Of a stretch of 64,000 nt of DNA, positions 31,969 through 40,526 are shown piece by piece. The stretch covers positions 1 to 64,000 of the forward strand of contig NZ_JAYWCU010000144.1 in assembly GCF_043780375.1 (NCBI RefSeq), written 5' to 3'. The first letter of the stretch is position 1. Each line of letters starts with the position of its first letter. The position numbers were made by a program, and so were the translations under genes. The notes beneath the pieces were generated by a model. It was not told where the DNA came from. It saw only the letters and a program-made list of their open reading frames with translations, and searched no databases. This DNA is from Emticicia sp043780375 (GTDB lineage Bacteria > Bacteroidota > Bacteroidia > Cytophagales > Spirosomataceae).

Positions 31969-32847
31969 ATGAATACTGAATTTACAATAATAATTTTAGC
32001 TTTCAACGAAGAGCAACATCTTCCACGTTTGCTTGAGTCAATCAAAGAACTCAATACCCAGATCTGTATTTTAGATTCGGGAAGTACCGACCGAACGCTC
32101 GAAATTGCGTCAAGCTATGGGGCTACAGTCAAATATAATAAGTTTGAAAATCACCCAAAACAATGGGATTTTGCTCTGAAAAACTTCATCGTGAAAACAC
32201 CTTGGACAATCGGACTTGATTCTGACCATATTGTTTTGCCCGAATTATTAGAAATATTGAAGCATTTCAAAGATTCAAACACCCCTGCCGATGTAAATGG
32301 TATTTTCTTCAATCGTAAAAATTATTTCAAAGGTCGCTGGCTTAAACATGGTGGATATTTCCCGAAATACCTGATGAAAATGTTCCGCACAAGTGTAGGT
32401 TTTTCAGATTTGAACGAAAACATGGATCACCGTTTTGTGGCAAAAGGCAAAAATATTGTTTGGGACAAAGGCTATCTGAAAGAAGAAAACCTCAAAGAAA
32501 ATCGAATTAGTTTTTGGATTGAAAAACATAACAGGTATAGCGACCAAATGGCAAAAGAGGAAGTTGAACGAAAAAAGCAATTACGTAATCAAACTATCCA
32601 ACCTAAATTCTTTGGAAATCCTGACCAACGCAGTGCTTTTTTAAAGAAAATTTGGTGGGGAATGCCGCTCTTTGTTCGTCCTTTTATTTACTTTTTTCAT
32701 AGATATTTTATTCAACTCGGTTTTTTAGATGGAAAAGAAGGTTTAATTTTTCATTTCTTGCAAGCACTTTGGTTTAGATTTGTGGTTGATGTGAAGATTT
32801 TTGAGATTGAAAATGAAGAGAAACAAAAAAATGCTTTGAATATATGA
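31969..32847 (+). CDS. Family 2 glycosyltransferase (WaaE-like)
   Basis: A 292-residue GT-A fold glycosyltransferase, probably adding a sugar to lipopolysaccharide core or another cell-surface glycan. N-terminal nucleotide-sugar region IIILAFNEEQHLPRLLESI, then CILDSGSTDRTLEIA, and the DxD-like metal motif in LDSDHIVL. The C-terminal part (VRPFIYFFHRYFIQLGFLDGKEGLIFHFLQ) is the membrane-associated helix typical of WaaE/LpsE-like enzymes. Its stop overlaps the next start (ATGA). Donor and acceptor are unknown. Confidence 0.87.
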   Translation: MNTEFTIIILAFNEEQHLPRLLESIKELNTQICILDSGSTDRTLEIASSYGATVKYNKFENHPKQWDFALKNFIVKTPWTIGLDSDHIVLPELLEILKHFKDSNTPADVNGIFFNRKNYFKGRWLKHGGYFPKYLMKMFRTSVGFSDLNENMDHRFVAKGKNIVWDKGYLKEENLKENRISFWIEKHNRYSDQMAKEEVERKKQLRNQTIQPKFFGNPDQRSAFLKKIWWGMPLFVRPFIYFFHRYFIQLGFLDGKEGLIFHFLQALWFRFVVDVKIFEIENEEKQKNALNI

Positions 32848-33689
32848 GCAAATCATCAATTAGTATTCTTGGCTGTGGATGGCTTGGTTTACCTCTCGGA
32901 AAATTTTTTTCTGAAAAAGGTTTTATTGTAAAAGGTAGCACCACAAAACTTGATAAATTAGAGATTTTGAAAGCTAATAGCATTCAACCTTTTTTGTTGC
33001 AACTTAATCCACAAGTTGTGGGTGAAAATGTGGATAACTTGCTTAATACGAATACTTTAGTAATAAACATTCCACCAAGAATCAGTTTACAAAAAATTGA
33101 TGTTCACGTAGAGCAAATTTCTAATTTGTTACTAAATATAAAAAAGTCGTCAATAAAAAACATCATTTATATAAGTTCAACTTCAGTCTATCCAGAATTA
33201 AATCGAGAAATTTTTGAGGACGAAGTTACAACACCTGAGCAGTCAGCAAGCCCGACGATGCTAAAAGCAGAGAATTTGTTGAAGGAATTTTGCGAATTCT
33301 CATCAATCAATTTAACCATCTTACGCTGCGGTGGACTGATGGGTTATGACCGAATTCCTGCAAAATATTTTTCGGGTTGGAAAGGTTTAACAACAGGCGA
33401 TATTCAAGTAAATTATATACACCGAGATGATGTCATAAAAACTATCGAAACAATTATTGACAATGATATTTGGAATGAAACCTTCAATATCGTTTCGCCA
33501 ATTCACCCAATAAGAAAAGAAATTTATGCAAAAAATTGCGAAGAATTAGGTTTTGAAATGCCCGAATTTGTAACACCTTTAGAAGTACAGCCTTTTAAAA
33601 TCATCAGCCCTAAAAAATGGATGGAAAGTTCAAAATATACCTTTATTTACGAAAATCCGCTTGATTATTATTACAAAAGAGACAATTAG
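32844..33689 (+). CDS. NAD(P)-binding epimerase-like protein (YeeZ-like SDR)
   Basis: A 281-residue extended short-chain dehydrogenase-like protein. Gly-rich nucleotide motif ILGCGWLGLPLG at residues 8-19, a strand-Ser motif YISSTSVYPE, and a C-terminal block with VNYIHRDDVIKTIETII. The usual catalytic YxxxK is not obvious after SSTSVYP, as in the YeeZ/YlbE-like group, so enzymatic activity is uncertain. Translationally coupled to the upstream glycosyltransferase gene, so a role in surface-sugar metabolism is plausible but inferred. Confidence 0.82.
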   Translation: MSKSSISILGCGWLGLPLGKFFSEKGFIVKGSTTKLDKLEILKANSIQPFLLQLNPQVVGENVDNLLNTNTLVINIPPRISLQKIDVHVEQISNLLLNIKKSSIKNIIYISSTSVYPELNREIFEDEVTTPEQSASPTMLKAENLLKEFCEFSSINLTILRCGGLMGYDRIPAKYFSGWKGLTTGDIQVNYIHRDDVIKTIETIIDNDIWNETFNIVSPIHPIRKEIYAKNCEELGFEMPEFVTPLEVQPFKIISPKKWMESSKYTFIYENPLDYYYKRDN

Positions 33690-34079
33690 TTATTGATGAC
33701 TATGAAAAACACGGCGGTGTTCTTTCCAATTTATCCAATATGCCGAGGCCATAATTAAAGCTCCAGTTACATTAAAGATGATTTCATAAGTGCCTTTTGC
33801 CAAAAACAAGCCCGTAAAGCTGAAACACAAAGCAATAGCAAGAAGCGTAAGTGGCAAAATATTATGATGATTTCGGTAATCTTTCACCAACAAAAAAACA
33901 GCTAAAACAGCACTAATCCCTATTAAATAGACCTCCGAACGCTCACTAATAAAGCTACCACCCAAAAACGGAAGAGCAGTTATCACAAAAGGCATTGCGA
34001 TACAATGAATCGTACACAGAATTGACAGCCACAAGCCTACTTTATTAAGTGTATGATAATGTGTGATTATTTTTCGCAT
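33690..34079 (-). CDS. MerC-domain membrane protein
   Basis: A 129-residue protein with about four hydrophobic helices. The first carries a Cys-His pair in LSILCTIHCIAMPFVIT (Cys-x-x-x-Cys), the MerC-type metal-binding feature, and the C-terminus is His-rich (EHRRVFHSHQ). The ATG at 34079 is preferred over a TTG 42 bp upstream. In Bacteroidota, small MerC-domain proteins often belong to zinc- or iron-responsive regulons, and a Fur/Zur-like dyad occurs upstream. Transported metal unknown; mercury is unlikely without other mer genes. Confidence 0.8.
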   Translation of the reverse strand: MRKIITHYHTLNKVGLWLSILCTIHCIAMPFVITALPFLGGSFISERSEVYLIGISAVLAVFLLVKDYRNHHNILPLTLLAIALCFSFTGLFLAKGTYEIIFNVTGALIMASAYWINWKEHRRVFHSHQ

Positions 34080-34135
34080 AGAAAAACTGAAATTGTGCTT
34101 GTATTTACAACAATGATGCAAAGATAGAACAAATA

Positions 34136-34150
34136 TGCAACATCATTGCA
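34136..34150 (-). promoter_or_regulatory. Fur/Zur-like dyad upstream of the MerC gene
   Basis: TGCAA-N5-TTGCA, starting 57 bp upstream of the start codon. A related CAATGATGCA sequence lies about 25 bp closer to the gene. Suggests control by a Fur-family metalloregulator; not proven by sequence alone. Confidence 0.45.
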
Positions 34151-34183
34151 AATGTTTTGGTTCAAGAAAGAAAATATTTAGTC

Positions 34184-34219
34184 AAAAAAAATGACAACTT
34201 TTTAGGGTTGTCATTTTTA
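34184..34219 (-). terminator. Intrinsic terminator of sppA
   Basis: Stem ATGACAAC / GTTGTCAT (34191-34198, 34207-34214) extended by A/T runs on both sides; the minus-strand side ends in eight T. It lies about 50 bp after the sppA stop. Confidence 0.8.
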
Positions 34220-34267
34220 TCAAAATCTATTTATTTTGCTTTTTTACTGCTAAGTCGCTGTGAACAT

Positions 34268-36037
34268 CTATTTTATAAGTACATCAAAGGGCATTCTTGC
34301 TTGAATTTTATCTAAGTTTTGAAGGTTTTTCAATTGTTTGGCATAAGGAGCAAAATCGCCGAGATAGGCTTTGAGTTTTACTTCTTCTTGGTCATTTCCG
34401 AATTTCTCCACAATTGTTTCAAAACTTGACTTTTTGATTGGAAAATATTTCACTCGATAGTCACCTTCTTTCAATTTTGCTTTTTTTGCGGCAACAGCAA
34501 TAGCAACATCAATTCCACCCAAAATATCAACCAAACCATTTGCTTTGCCCTGACTTCCTGTCCAGACTCTACCACCTGCAAGCGATTTTAGTTTTTCGAT
34601 ACTCATGTGTCTTCCTTTGGCAGCTTTCGAAGTAAAGTTTTCGTAACCTTTATTTACGCCATTTTGAATCATATTTTTCTCGGCATCATTCATGGTTCGA
34701 GTTGCCGATGGCGAATTGGCATATTTGTGAGAGACAACTCCATCAAAAGTTACACCTAATTTTTCATTCATTAATTTCTCAACGTTAAAAATTACACCAA
34801 AAATACCTATTGAACCCGTAAGTGTAGTTGGCTGTGCCACGATAGTATCGCAAGCCATTGCCATAAAATATCCACCTGATGCTGCATAATCGCCCATTGA
34901 AGCAATAACTGGTTTTACTTTTTTCGTCAATTCTACTTCTCTCCACATCACGTCAGATGCCAAAGCACTTCCTCCACCCGAGTTGATACGCAATACAATT
35001 GCTTTAATTTTTGAATCTTTACGTGCTTTTTGAAGTTCTTTTACGATTTTTTCTGAGCCAATATTATCTCCATTTCCATCGCCCGAAACAATATCACCCT
35101 CGCCAACAATAACCGCAATTCGATTAGAGTTATCACCTTCTTTTACTAATTTATCAGCTTTTAGGTATTTATTTAGGCCAATATATTCTATTTTCTTATC
35201 ATCTTTAAGACCTAATGTTTTGTGCAAAGCACTCTCAAATTCGTCCCAATAGCCAATATTTGTAATCAGTTTATATTTTACAGCGTCTGCAGGCTCTTGA
35301 ATCAAAGCATTTTCCAGAATATTATTCAAGTCAGCCATCGAAATTTGACGAGCTTGTGCAATTTCTCCATAAAAGTTATTTGCCATATCAGTGATAAACG
35401 ACTGTGTTTGCTCACGACTATAATCACTCATTTTATCAAGAATGAGTGGCTCGACAGCACTTTTATAGTCACCTACTTTGAAAATCTCAGGTTTCACACC
35501 AATTTTCTGAAATAAGCCTTTCATAAAAGGATATTCGGCACTCAAACCATTAAAATCTAATCCACCGTTGGGCGTAATATAGCTTTTGTCGGCAACTGAA
35601 CAAAGGTAAATTGCTCCTTCGGTCATTGTTTCGCCATAAGAATAGATAAATTTCTTCGATTTTTTGAAATCCAATAAATATTCTCTTACTTCTTTCAAAG
35701 TTGCCAAGCCCCCCATCGGGTATTCAGCTTTTAGATATATTCCCTTGATATTCGGGTCAATTTTGGCATTAGCAAGAGCTTCTTTTATTTGTGGTAAGCT
35801 AATTTGTCCAGGAGAATTACCGCCTGATAAAATTTCTGTAAAAGGGTCTTCATCGGCAGCATTTTCTCGAATAACCTGATTCAAATCAAGCTTCAAAACT
35901 GAGTTTGATGACACCCTTGTTTTGGTGTCTGAACTCGACATTGCTGTACCAATTCCTATCAAAATAAAGAAGCTAAGAATACTGAAAAGAAAGATTCCTA
36001 CAATGGTTGCAGATACGTATTTCAAAAATTGTAACAT
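34268..36037 (-). CDS. sppA: Signal peptide peptidase SppA, 67-kDa type
   Basis: A 589-residue membrane-bound Ser/Lys protease that degrades cleaved signal peptides. N-terminal anchor LQFLKYVSATIVGIFLFSIL, two tandem ClpP-like domains: the first holds the catalytic Lys in EIFKVGDYKSAVEPL, the second the catalytic Ser in LRINSGGGSALASD, followed by MGDYAASGGYFMAMACD and TLTGSIGIFG. The length matches the long (E. coli-type) form. Single gene with its own promoter-like box and terminator. Confidence 0.95.
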   Translation of the reverse strand: MLQFLKYVSATIVGIFLFSILSFFILIGIGTAMSSSDTKTRVSSNSVLKLDLNQVIRENAADEDPFTEILSGGNSPGQISLPQIKEALANAKIDPNIKGIYLKAEYPMGGLATLKEVREYLLDFKKSKKFIYSYGETMTEGAIYLCSVADKSYITPNGGLDFNGLSAEYPFMKGLFQKIGVKPEIFKVGDYKSAVEPLILDKMSDYSREQTQSFITDMANNFYGEIAQARQISMADLNNILENALIQEPADAVKYKLITNIGYWDEFESALHKTLGLKDDKKIEYIGLNKYLKADKLVKEGDNSNRIAVIVGEGDIVSGDGNGDNIGSEKIVKELQKARKDSKIKAIVLRINSGGGSALASDVMWREVELTKKVKPVIASMGDYAASGGYFMAMACDTIVAQPTTLTGSIGIFGVIFNVEKLMNEKLGVTFDGVVSHKYANSPSATRTMNDAEKNMIQNGVNKGYENFTSKAAKGRHMSIEKLKSLAGGRVWTGSQGKANGLVDILGGIDVAIAVAAKKAKLKEGDYRVKYFPIKKSSFETIVEKFGNDQEEVKLKAYLGDFAPYAKQLKNLQNLDKIQARMPFDVLIK

Positions 36038-36067
36038 ATACGGTTATAGTTTAGTTTTTTTTGACTA

Positions 36068-36075
36068 CAAAAATA
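36068..36075 (-). promoter_or_regulatory. Bacteroidota-type -7 box of sppA
   Basis: Minus-strand TATTTTTG, an exact TAnnTTTG match 31 bp upstream of the sppA start codon. Confidence 0.4.
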
Positions 36076-36183
36076 TATGTAGATACAGTAATTTTTTTAA
36101 ATTGTTTGATAAAAGGGGAAAATAAGTTATAAGTTCTGAATTATGAGTGCCGAGTTTTTTTTTAGTTCTAAATTCGGAACTCT

Positions 36184-37665
36184 TTAAAGTTTTTCTGCAA
36201 TTTTTCGGTCATTCGATAAACGAGGAACTTTGTTTTGCCCACCCAATTTTCCTTGTGAACGCATATAATTAATAAAAGCATTTTTTTGAAGTGGTGTAAT
36301 GACTAATTTTTTCAAAATATTACCTACAATCAAATCATCATAATAGACATTGAGTTCAGTCATATTTTTGTCCAAATTATTACTAAATTGCTCCATATCA
36401 TTAGGCGGAATGGCAAACTCAACAAGCCATTCGTGGTATGGCAAACCTTCTTTTGGTGCAACCATCGGTGCAACTGTAAATTCTATAATTTCTACTTCTG
36501 GGTGTCGTTGACAAGCATATTTCATTGCCTTTTCTACTTCTTCTCCAATAACGTGTTCGCCGAAAGCCGAGATAAAATGCTTGATTCTTCCCGATACAAC
36601 AATCCGATAAGGATTAAGTGAAACAAACTTCACGGTGTCGCCAATCGAATAACCCCAAAGTCCAGCATTATTATTAATAATAAGTGCATAATTTTTACCA
36701 AGTTCTACTTGTTCGATGCTCAAACGAGTAGGATTTACATTAAAAAACTCATCGGCTGGAATAAATTCATAGAAAATACCTGTATTCAACAAAAGTAACA
36801 TTCCTTCCTCTCGTTGCGAATCTTGGTAAGCAAAAAAGCCTTCTGAGGCAGGAAAAAGCTCAATCGAATCTATTTTTTTGCCAATAGATTCAAATAATTT
36901 CGCTCGGTAAGGTTCAAAATTTACCCCGCCATAAACAAACAAATCGAAGTCTGGAAAAACATCTTTTATTTTCTTCCCTGTCCGTGCTTGAATTCTGTCG
37001 AAATACATTTGTACCCACGGCGGAATCCCCGAAATCAAGCCCATCGGTTGGTCAATCGTCTCATCTATGATTTTTTCGAGTTTGGTTTCCCAATCTTCAA
37101 TACAATTTGTTTCGTAGGAAGGTAAACGATTGGCTTGCAAATAGGCGGGTACATGATGCGTAGAAATTCCCGAAAGTCGCCCTGTCTTAATTCCTTCGGT
37201 TTCGTGCAGTTCGGGACTGCCCGAGAGAAAAATAAGTTTGTTATCTAAAAATTTTGCCTTACCAGTTTCGTTGATATAGTTAAGTAAAGCATTTCGAGCA
37301 GAATCAATGTGGTTATGAATAGAATCTTTGGAGATAGGAATATATTTTGTTCCAGAAGTTGTTCCAGACGTTTTGGCAAAATATAAAGGTTTCCCTTCCC
37401 AAAGAATATTTTCTTTTCCTTCAAGGATTTGATTAATGTACGGAGTCAAATCTTCGTAATCACGAATGGGAATTGCTTGTTTAAAATCTTCGTAAGTACG
37501 AATATCTTTGAAACAATGATTTTTGCCAAAAACTGTGTTAACGGCTTGACTAACAAGCTGTTGTCGCCATTCCGTTTGTACTTCTGCCGAGCGAATTACC
37601 CACTTTTTTTGTTGAGCAACAATGTATGCAGCAATTGGTTTACTAAGTATCGAACGAATTCCCAT
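36184..37665 (-). CDS. GH3 family acyl-adenylating protein
   Basis: A 493-residue member of the GH3 family, named for plant auxin-responsive enzymes that adenylate carboxylic acids and couple them to amino acids. The ATP-binding motif YFAKTSGTTSGTKYIPIS lies at about residues 107-124; later motifs include FPASEGFFAYQD and the hinge region SLNPYRIVVSGRIKHFISAFGEHV. Bacterial GH3 proteins are common in Bacteroidota but have unclear substrates. It is monocistronic, divergent from mreB. Confidence 0.9.
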   Translation of the reverse strand: MGIRSILSKPIAAYIVAQQKKWVIRSAEVQTEWRQQLVSQAVNTVFGKNHCFKDIRTYEDFKQAIPIRDYEDLTPYINQILEGKENILWEGKPLYFAKTSGTTSGTKYIPISKDSIHNHIDSARNALLNYINETGKAKFLDNKLIFLSGSPELHETEGIKTGRLSGISTHHVPAYLQANRLPSYETNCIEDWETKLEKIIDETIDQPMGLISGIPPWVQMYFDRIQARTGKKIKDVFPDFDLFVYGGVNFEPYRAKLFESIGKKIDSIELFPASEGFFAYQDSQREEGMLLLLNTGIFYEFIPADEFFNVNPTRLSIEQVELGKNYALIINNNAGLWGYSIGDTVKFVSLNPYRIVVSGRIKHFISAFGEHVIGEEVEKAMKYACQRHPEVEIIEFTVAPMVAPKEGLPYHEWLVEFAIPPNDMEQFSNNLDKNMTELNVYYDDLIVGNILKKLVITPLQKNAFINYMRSQGKLGGQNKVPRLSNDRKIAEKL

Positions 37666-37738
37666 TTTCAGTAAAAAATTATAAACGTCTATTTATAAAG
37701 TGATAGGTTATATACAGCAAAGAAGCGATGATTTAGGG

Positions 37739-37746
37739 CAAAGGTA
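37739..37746 (-). promoter_or_regulatory. Bacteroidota-type -7 box of the GH3 gene
   Basis: Minus-strand TACCTTTG, then C; exact TAnnTTTG match 74 bp upstream of the GH3 start codon. Confidence 0.55.
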
Positions 37747-37784
37747 ATAGTTTTTTTACTACTCTCTCAATTCATAAGTCGAAC

Positions 37785-37806
37785 CTATATATAAACGTAT
37801 ATATAG
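37785..37806. promoter_or_regulatory. Palindrome between the divergent GH3 and mreB promoters
   Basis: CTATATATA-AACG-TATATATAG, a perfect 9-bp inverted repeat placed between the two divergent -7 boxes. It could be a shared operator; AT-alternation makes chance occurrence more likely. Confidence 0.35.
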
Positions 37807-37882
37807 AGCCTAAAAAGTTAAATACTTTTTTCTTTTTTAATACTTTTTCAAATTTTTAGGGATGTTTTGCAAATAATAGTTG

Positions 37883-37890
37883 TAAATTTG
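37883..37890 (+). promoter_or_regulatory. Bacteroidota-type -7 box of mreB
   Basis: TAAATTTG followed by C, an exact TAnnTTTG match 37 bp before the mreB start codon. Confidence 0.5.
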
Positions 37891-37926
37891 CGGGCAAATC
37901 AATTTTTTTAACCCATAAAGCTCAAA

Positions 37927-38958
37927 ATGGCTGGATTGTTTAACTTCCTCACGAGTGACATCGCGATTGACTTGGGTACGGCAAATACCCTTATTATCTA
38001 CAAAGATCAAATCGTTGTAGACGAACCCTCTATTATTGCTTTGGATAAAATTACCGGAAAAGTGTTAGCGATAGGACACAAAGCAATGCAAATGCATGAA
38101 AAAACTAACGAGAATATAAAGACTATTCGTCCACTCAAAGATGGTGTAATTGCTGACTTTACTGCCGCCGAATTGATGATTCGTGGCATGATTAAGATGA
38201 TTGAGACTGGTCGTAGTTGGTTTTTTTCTCCTTCACACCGAATGGTTATTTGTATTCCATCGGGTATCACCGAAGTTGAGAAACGTGCGGTAAAAGATTC
38301 AGCTGAACACGCTGGTGCGAAAGAAGTTTATATGGTGCATGAGCCAATTGCTGCGGCTATTGGTATTGGTATTGATATTGAGCAGCCTAATGGCTCAATG
38401 ATTGCAGATATTGGTGGTGGTACTACTGAGATTGCTGTTATTGCCCTTTCGGGTATTGTTTGTGAAGCATCGGTGCGTATCGCTGGAGATTTATTTACGA
38501 GAGATATTGTTGATTATATGCGTCGTGAGCACAACTTGCTTATTGGCGAGCGTTCGGCAGAATTTATCAAGATTCAAGTAGGTGCTGCTTTGCCAGACTT
38601 AGACAATCCTCCTGCTGATATTGAAATTCGTGGTCGTGATTTAATGACGGGTATCCCGAAAGAAATAAAAGTTACTTACAGTGAAATTGCATACGCTCTT
38701 GACAAATCAATTTCGAAAATTGAAGAAGCCATCATGCGTGCCTTAGAAATGTCGCCACCAGAACTTTCTGCCGATATTTATGAAAACGGTATTTATTTGA
38801 CAGGCGGTGGAGCATTGCTTCATGGCTTAGACAAACGTTTGGCTATTAAAACAAAATTACCAATTCATGTTGCCGACGACCCGCTTCGTGCCGTTGTTCG
38901 TGGAACAGGGGAGATACTGAAAAATATTGAAAAATATAGAGCTGTTATTGTTCAATAG
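37927..38958 (+). CDS. mreB: Rod-shape actin homologue MreB
   Basis: A 343-residue actin-fold ATPase forming membrane-associated filaments that guide lateral wall synthesis. N-terminal SDIAIDLGTANTLIIYK (phosphate 1), IADIGGGTTEIAVIALSG (phosphate 2) and YLTGGGALLHGLDKRL (adenosine loop) are all present. Full length. First gene of mreBCD; implies a rod or otherwise elongated cell with an elongasome. Confidence 0.97.
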   Translation: MAGLFNFLTSDIAIDLGTANTLIIYKDQIVVDEPSIIALDKITGKVLAIGHKAMQMHEKTNENIKTIRPLKDGVIADFTAAELMIRGMIKMIETGRSWFFSPSHRMVICIPSGITEVEKRAVKDSAEHAGAKEVYMVHEPIAAAIGIGIDIEQPNGSMIADIGGGTTEIAVIALSGIVCEASVRIAGDLFTRDIVDYMRREHNLLIGERSAEFIKIQVGAALPDLDNPPADIEIRGRDLMTGIPKEIKVTYSEIAYALDKSISKIEEAIMRALEMSPPELSADIYENGIYLTGGGALLHGLDKRLAIKTKLPIHVADDPLRAVVRGTGEILKNIEKYRAVIVQ

Positions 38959-38970
38959 TTTTTTCGAGAT

Positions 38971-39090
38971 GTGAATTATGAATTATAAGTTAAAAGCGAG
39001 TCTGTCGCTAAGGTTATGAGATATATTTATGTTAAATCTCATAATTCACAATTTATAATTCATAATTCATAACTCTACATTCATAACTCA
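38971..39090. repeat. Intergenic inverted array of AT-rich words (mreB-mreC gap)
   Basis: The gap has GTGAATTATGAATTATAAG on the left and repeated CATAATTCATAA words on the right in inverted orientation, plus an inner 9-bp inverted repeat TTATGAGAT (39014-39022) / ATCTCATAA (39036-39044). Similar arrays occur at 52830-52918, 59199-59290 and 63583-63714. Confidence 0.55.
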
Positions 39091-39096
39091 AAAATA

Positions 39097-39957
39097 ATGT
39101 CGCAACTCTTCCGACTTATATTTCGAATACGAAATTTTCTTTTATTTGTCATATTAGAAATTATCAGTTTTTGGTTGATTGTAAAAAACAACCTTTACTG
39201 GGACGTGTCTTTTTTTAATACATCCAACTACTATGCCGCCAAAACACTTGAGAGTTCAAATTATGTAAAAAACTACATGAACTTAGGAAGTGTGAATGAC
39301 CAACTGATAGCTGAGAATGCTCAATTGAAAAAAATTGTGGTGTCAATGCAGCAGGGTAAAAGTCGTGAAGGTGATTACTACAAAGTTGATTCGATTTTTG
39401 CCAAGCGATTTGTATTCAAGGTAGCAAAAGTTGTCAATAATACAGTAAACTTAACAAACAACTATCTTACTCTCGATAAAGGAACGTTAGATGGTATTGA
39501 ACCAGGAATGGGTGTGATTTGTCCACAAGGCGTTGTTGGTCAAGTTATGTCATGTTCAGACCATTTTTCTCGTGTCTATTCTATCCTTCATGCAAATTTC
39601 AACGTTTCGACAGAGGTAAAGAATCAAATTCTCCGCACCAAAAACGATAAAGCATTAGGAATTGCAAAGTGGGGCGGATTAAATCCAAGAGTAATTGATT
39701 TGACTACGATTGACCGCTTTAAGCCCATCAAACAAGGGGATTCGGTGATTACTTCCGAGCAAAATGTTATTTTTCCTTCGGGAACTATGCTTGGTAAGAT
39801 TCGTAAGTTGAGTGCCAAACAAGACCAAGCTTTTTTTGATATTGAGGTTGAATTGGCAACCGATTTTCAGAACTTGTCTTATGTTTATATTGTAAATAAT
39901 AAGCTCAAAAAAGAACAAGAATTAATAGAGCAAGCAACTACCGAAATTAAAAAATGA
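39097..39957 (+). CDS. mreC: Rod-shape determining protein MreC
   Basis: A 286-residue bitopic protein: N-terminal membrane helix (RNFLLFVILEIISFWLIV), a coiled coil (NDQLIAENAQLKKIV), and paired beta-barrel domains with GTLDGIEPGMGVICPQGVVGQV and FPSGTMLGKI. Links MreB filaments to periplasmic wall synthases. It follows mreB by 138 bp filled with an AT-rich repeat array and overlaps mreD by 4 bp. Confidence 0.95.
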   Translation: MSQLFRLIFRIRNFLLFVILEIISFWLIVKNNLYWDVSFFNTSNYYAAKTLESSNYVKNYMNLGSVNDQLIAENAQLKKIVVSMQQGKSREGDYYKVDSIFAKRFVFKVAKVVNNTVNLTNNYLTLDKGTLDGIEPGMGVICPQGVVGQVMSCSDHFSRVYSILHANFNVSTEVKNQILRTKNDKALGIAKWGGLNPRVIDLTTIDRFKPIKQGDSVITSEQNVIFPSGTMLGKIRKLSAKQDQAFFDIEVELATDFQNLSYVYIVNNKLKKEQELIEQATTEIKK

Positions 39958-40460
39958 ATTCTCAAACTGTCATAAGATTAGTGCTGACCTTCGTCATTTA
40001 TTTGATTTTGCAAATTGTAGTTATTCGCAATTTTGTATTTTTCGATGTGGCGTTTTGTTTTGTTTATATTGCCTGTATATTATTATTACCCGATGAAATT
40101 GCTCCTATTTGGGTTATTCTGATAAGTTTTTTAATTGGACTTTTGGTAGACATATTTTATAATACCGCAGGAATTCATGCTTCAGCAAGTGTGCTGATTG
40201 GTTTTTTTAGAAGCTATATAATCAAATTCTTATTTCCGACCAAAGGTGTCGAAAATGAAATTGTTATCACTCTCAAAGATATGGGTGCAGAACGATTCGT
40301 GCGTTATGTTGCCGTGCTTACATTAATACATCACTCGACCTTGTTTTTTGTAGAAGCGGGGGGCTTTCAATTTTTCCTAATTACTATTTTGAAAATTATT
40401 TGTAGCGTAGTTTTTACTACATTTATGATTATAATTTTGCAATACGTACGGGGAAATTAA
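39954..40460 (+). CDS. mreD: Rod-shape determining protein MreD
   Basis: A 168-residue membrane protein with about five helices (VIRLVLTFVIYLILQIVVI at the start, ending in FTTFMIIILQYVRGN). Position directly after mreC with an ATGA overlap and a hydrophobic profile with IGLLVDIFYNTAGIHA support MreD. PBP2 and RodA genes usually follow but are absent here. Confidence 0.9.
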   Translation: MNSQTVIRLVLTFVIYLILQIVVIRNFVFFDVAFCFVYIACILLLPDEIAPIWVILISFLIGLLVDIFYNTAGIHASASVLIGFFRSYIIKFLFPTKGVENEIVITLKDMGAERFVRYVAVLTLIHHSTLFFVEAGGFQFFLITILKIICSVVFTTFMIIILQYVRGN

Positions 40461-40526
40461 CTTAATTATCAATTAACAATTACCGATGAATTTGTCTAAA
40501 TTCTCGTTAATTTGTCGGGCTTTGTC

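Noticed and set aside
33690..34079. Mercury-resistance function for the MerC-domain protein
   Set aside because: No merR, merA or merT nearby, and the upstream dyad fits a Fur-family regulator better.
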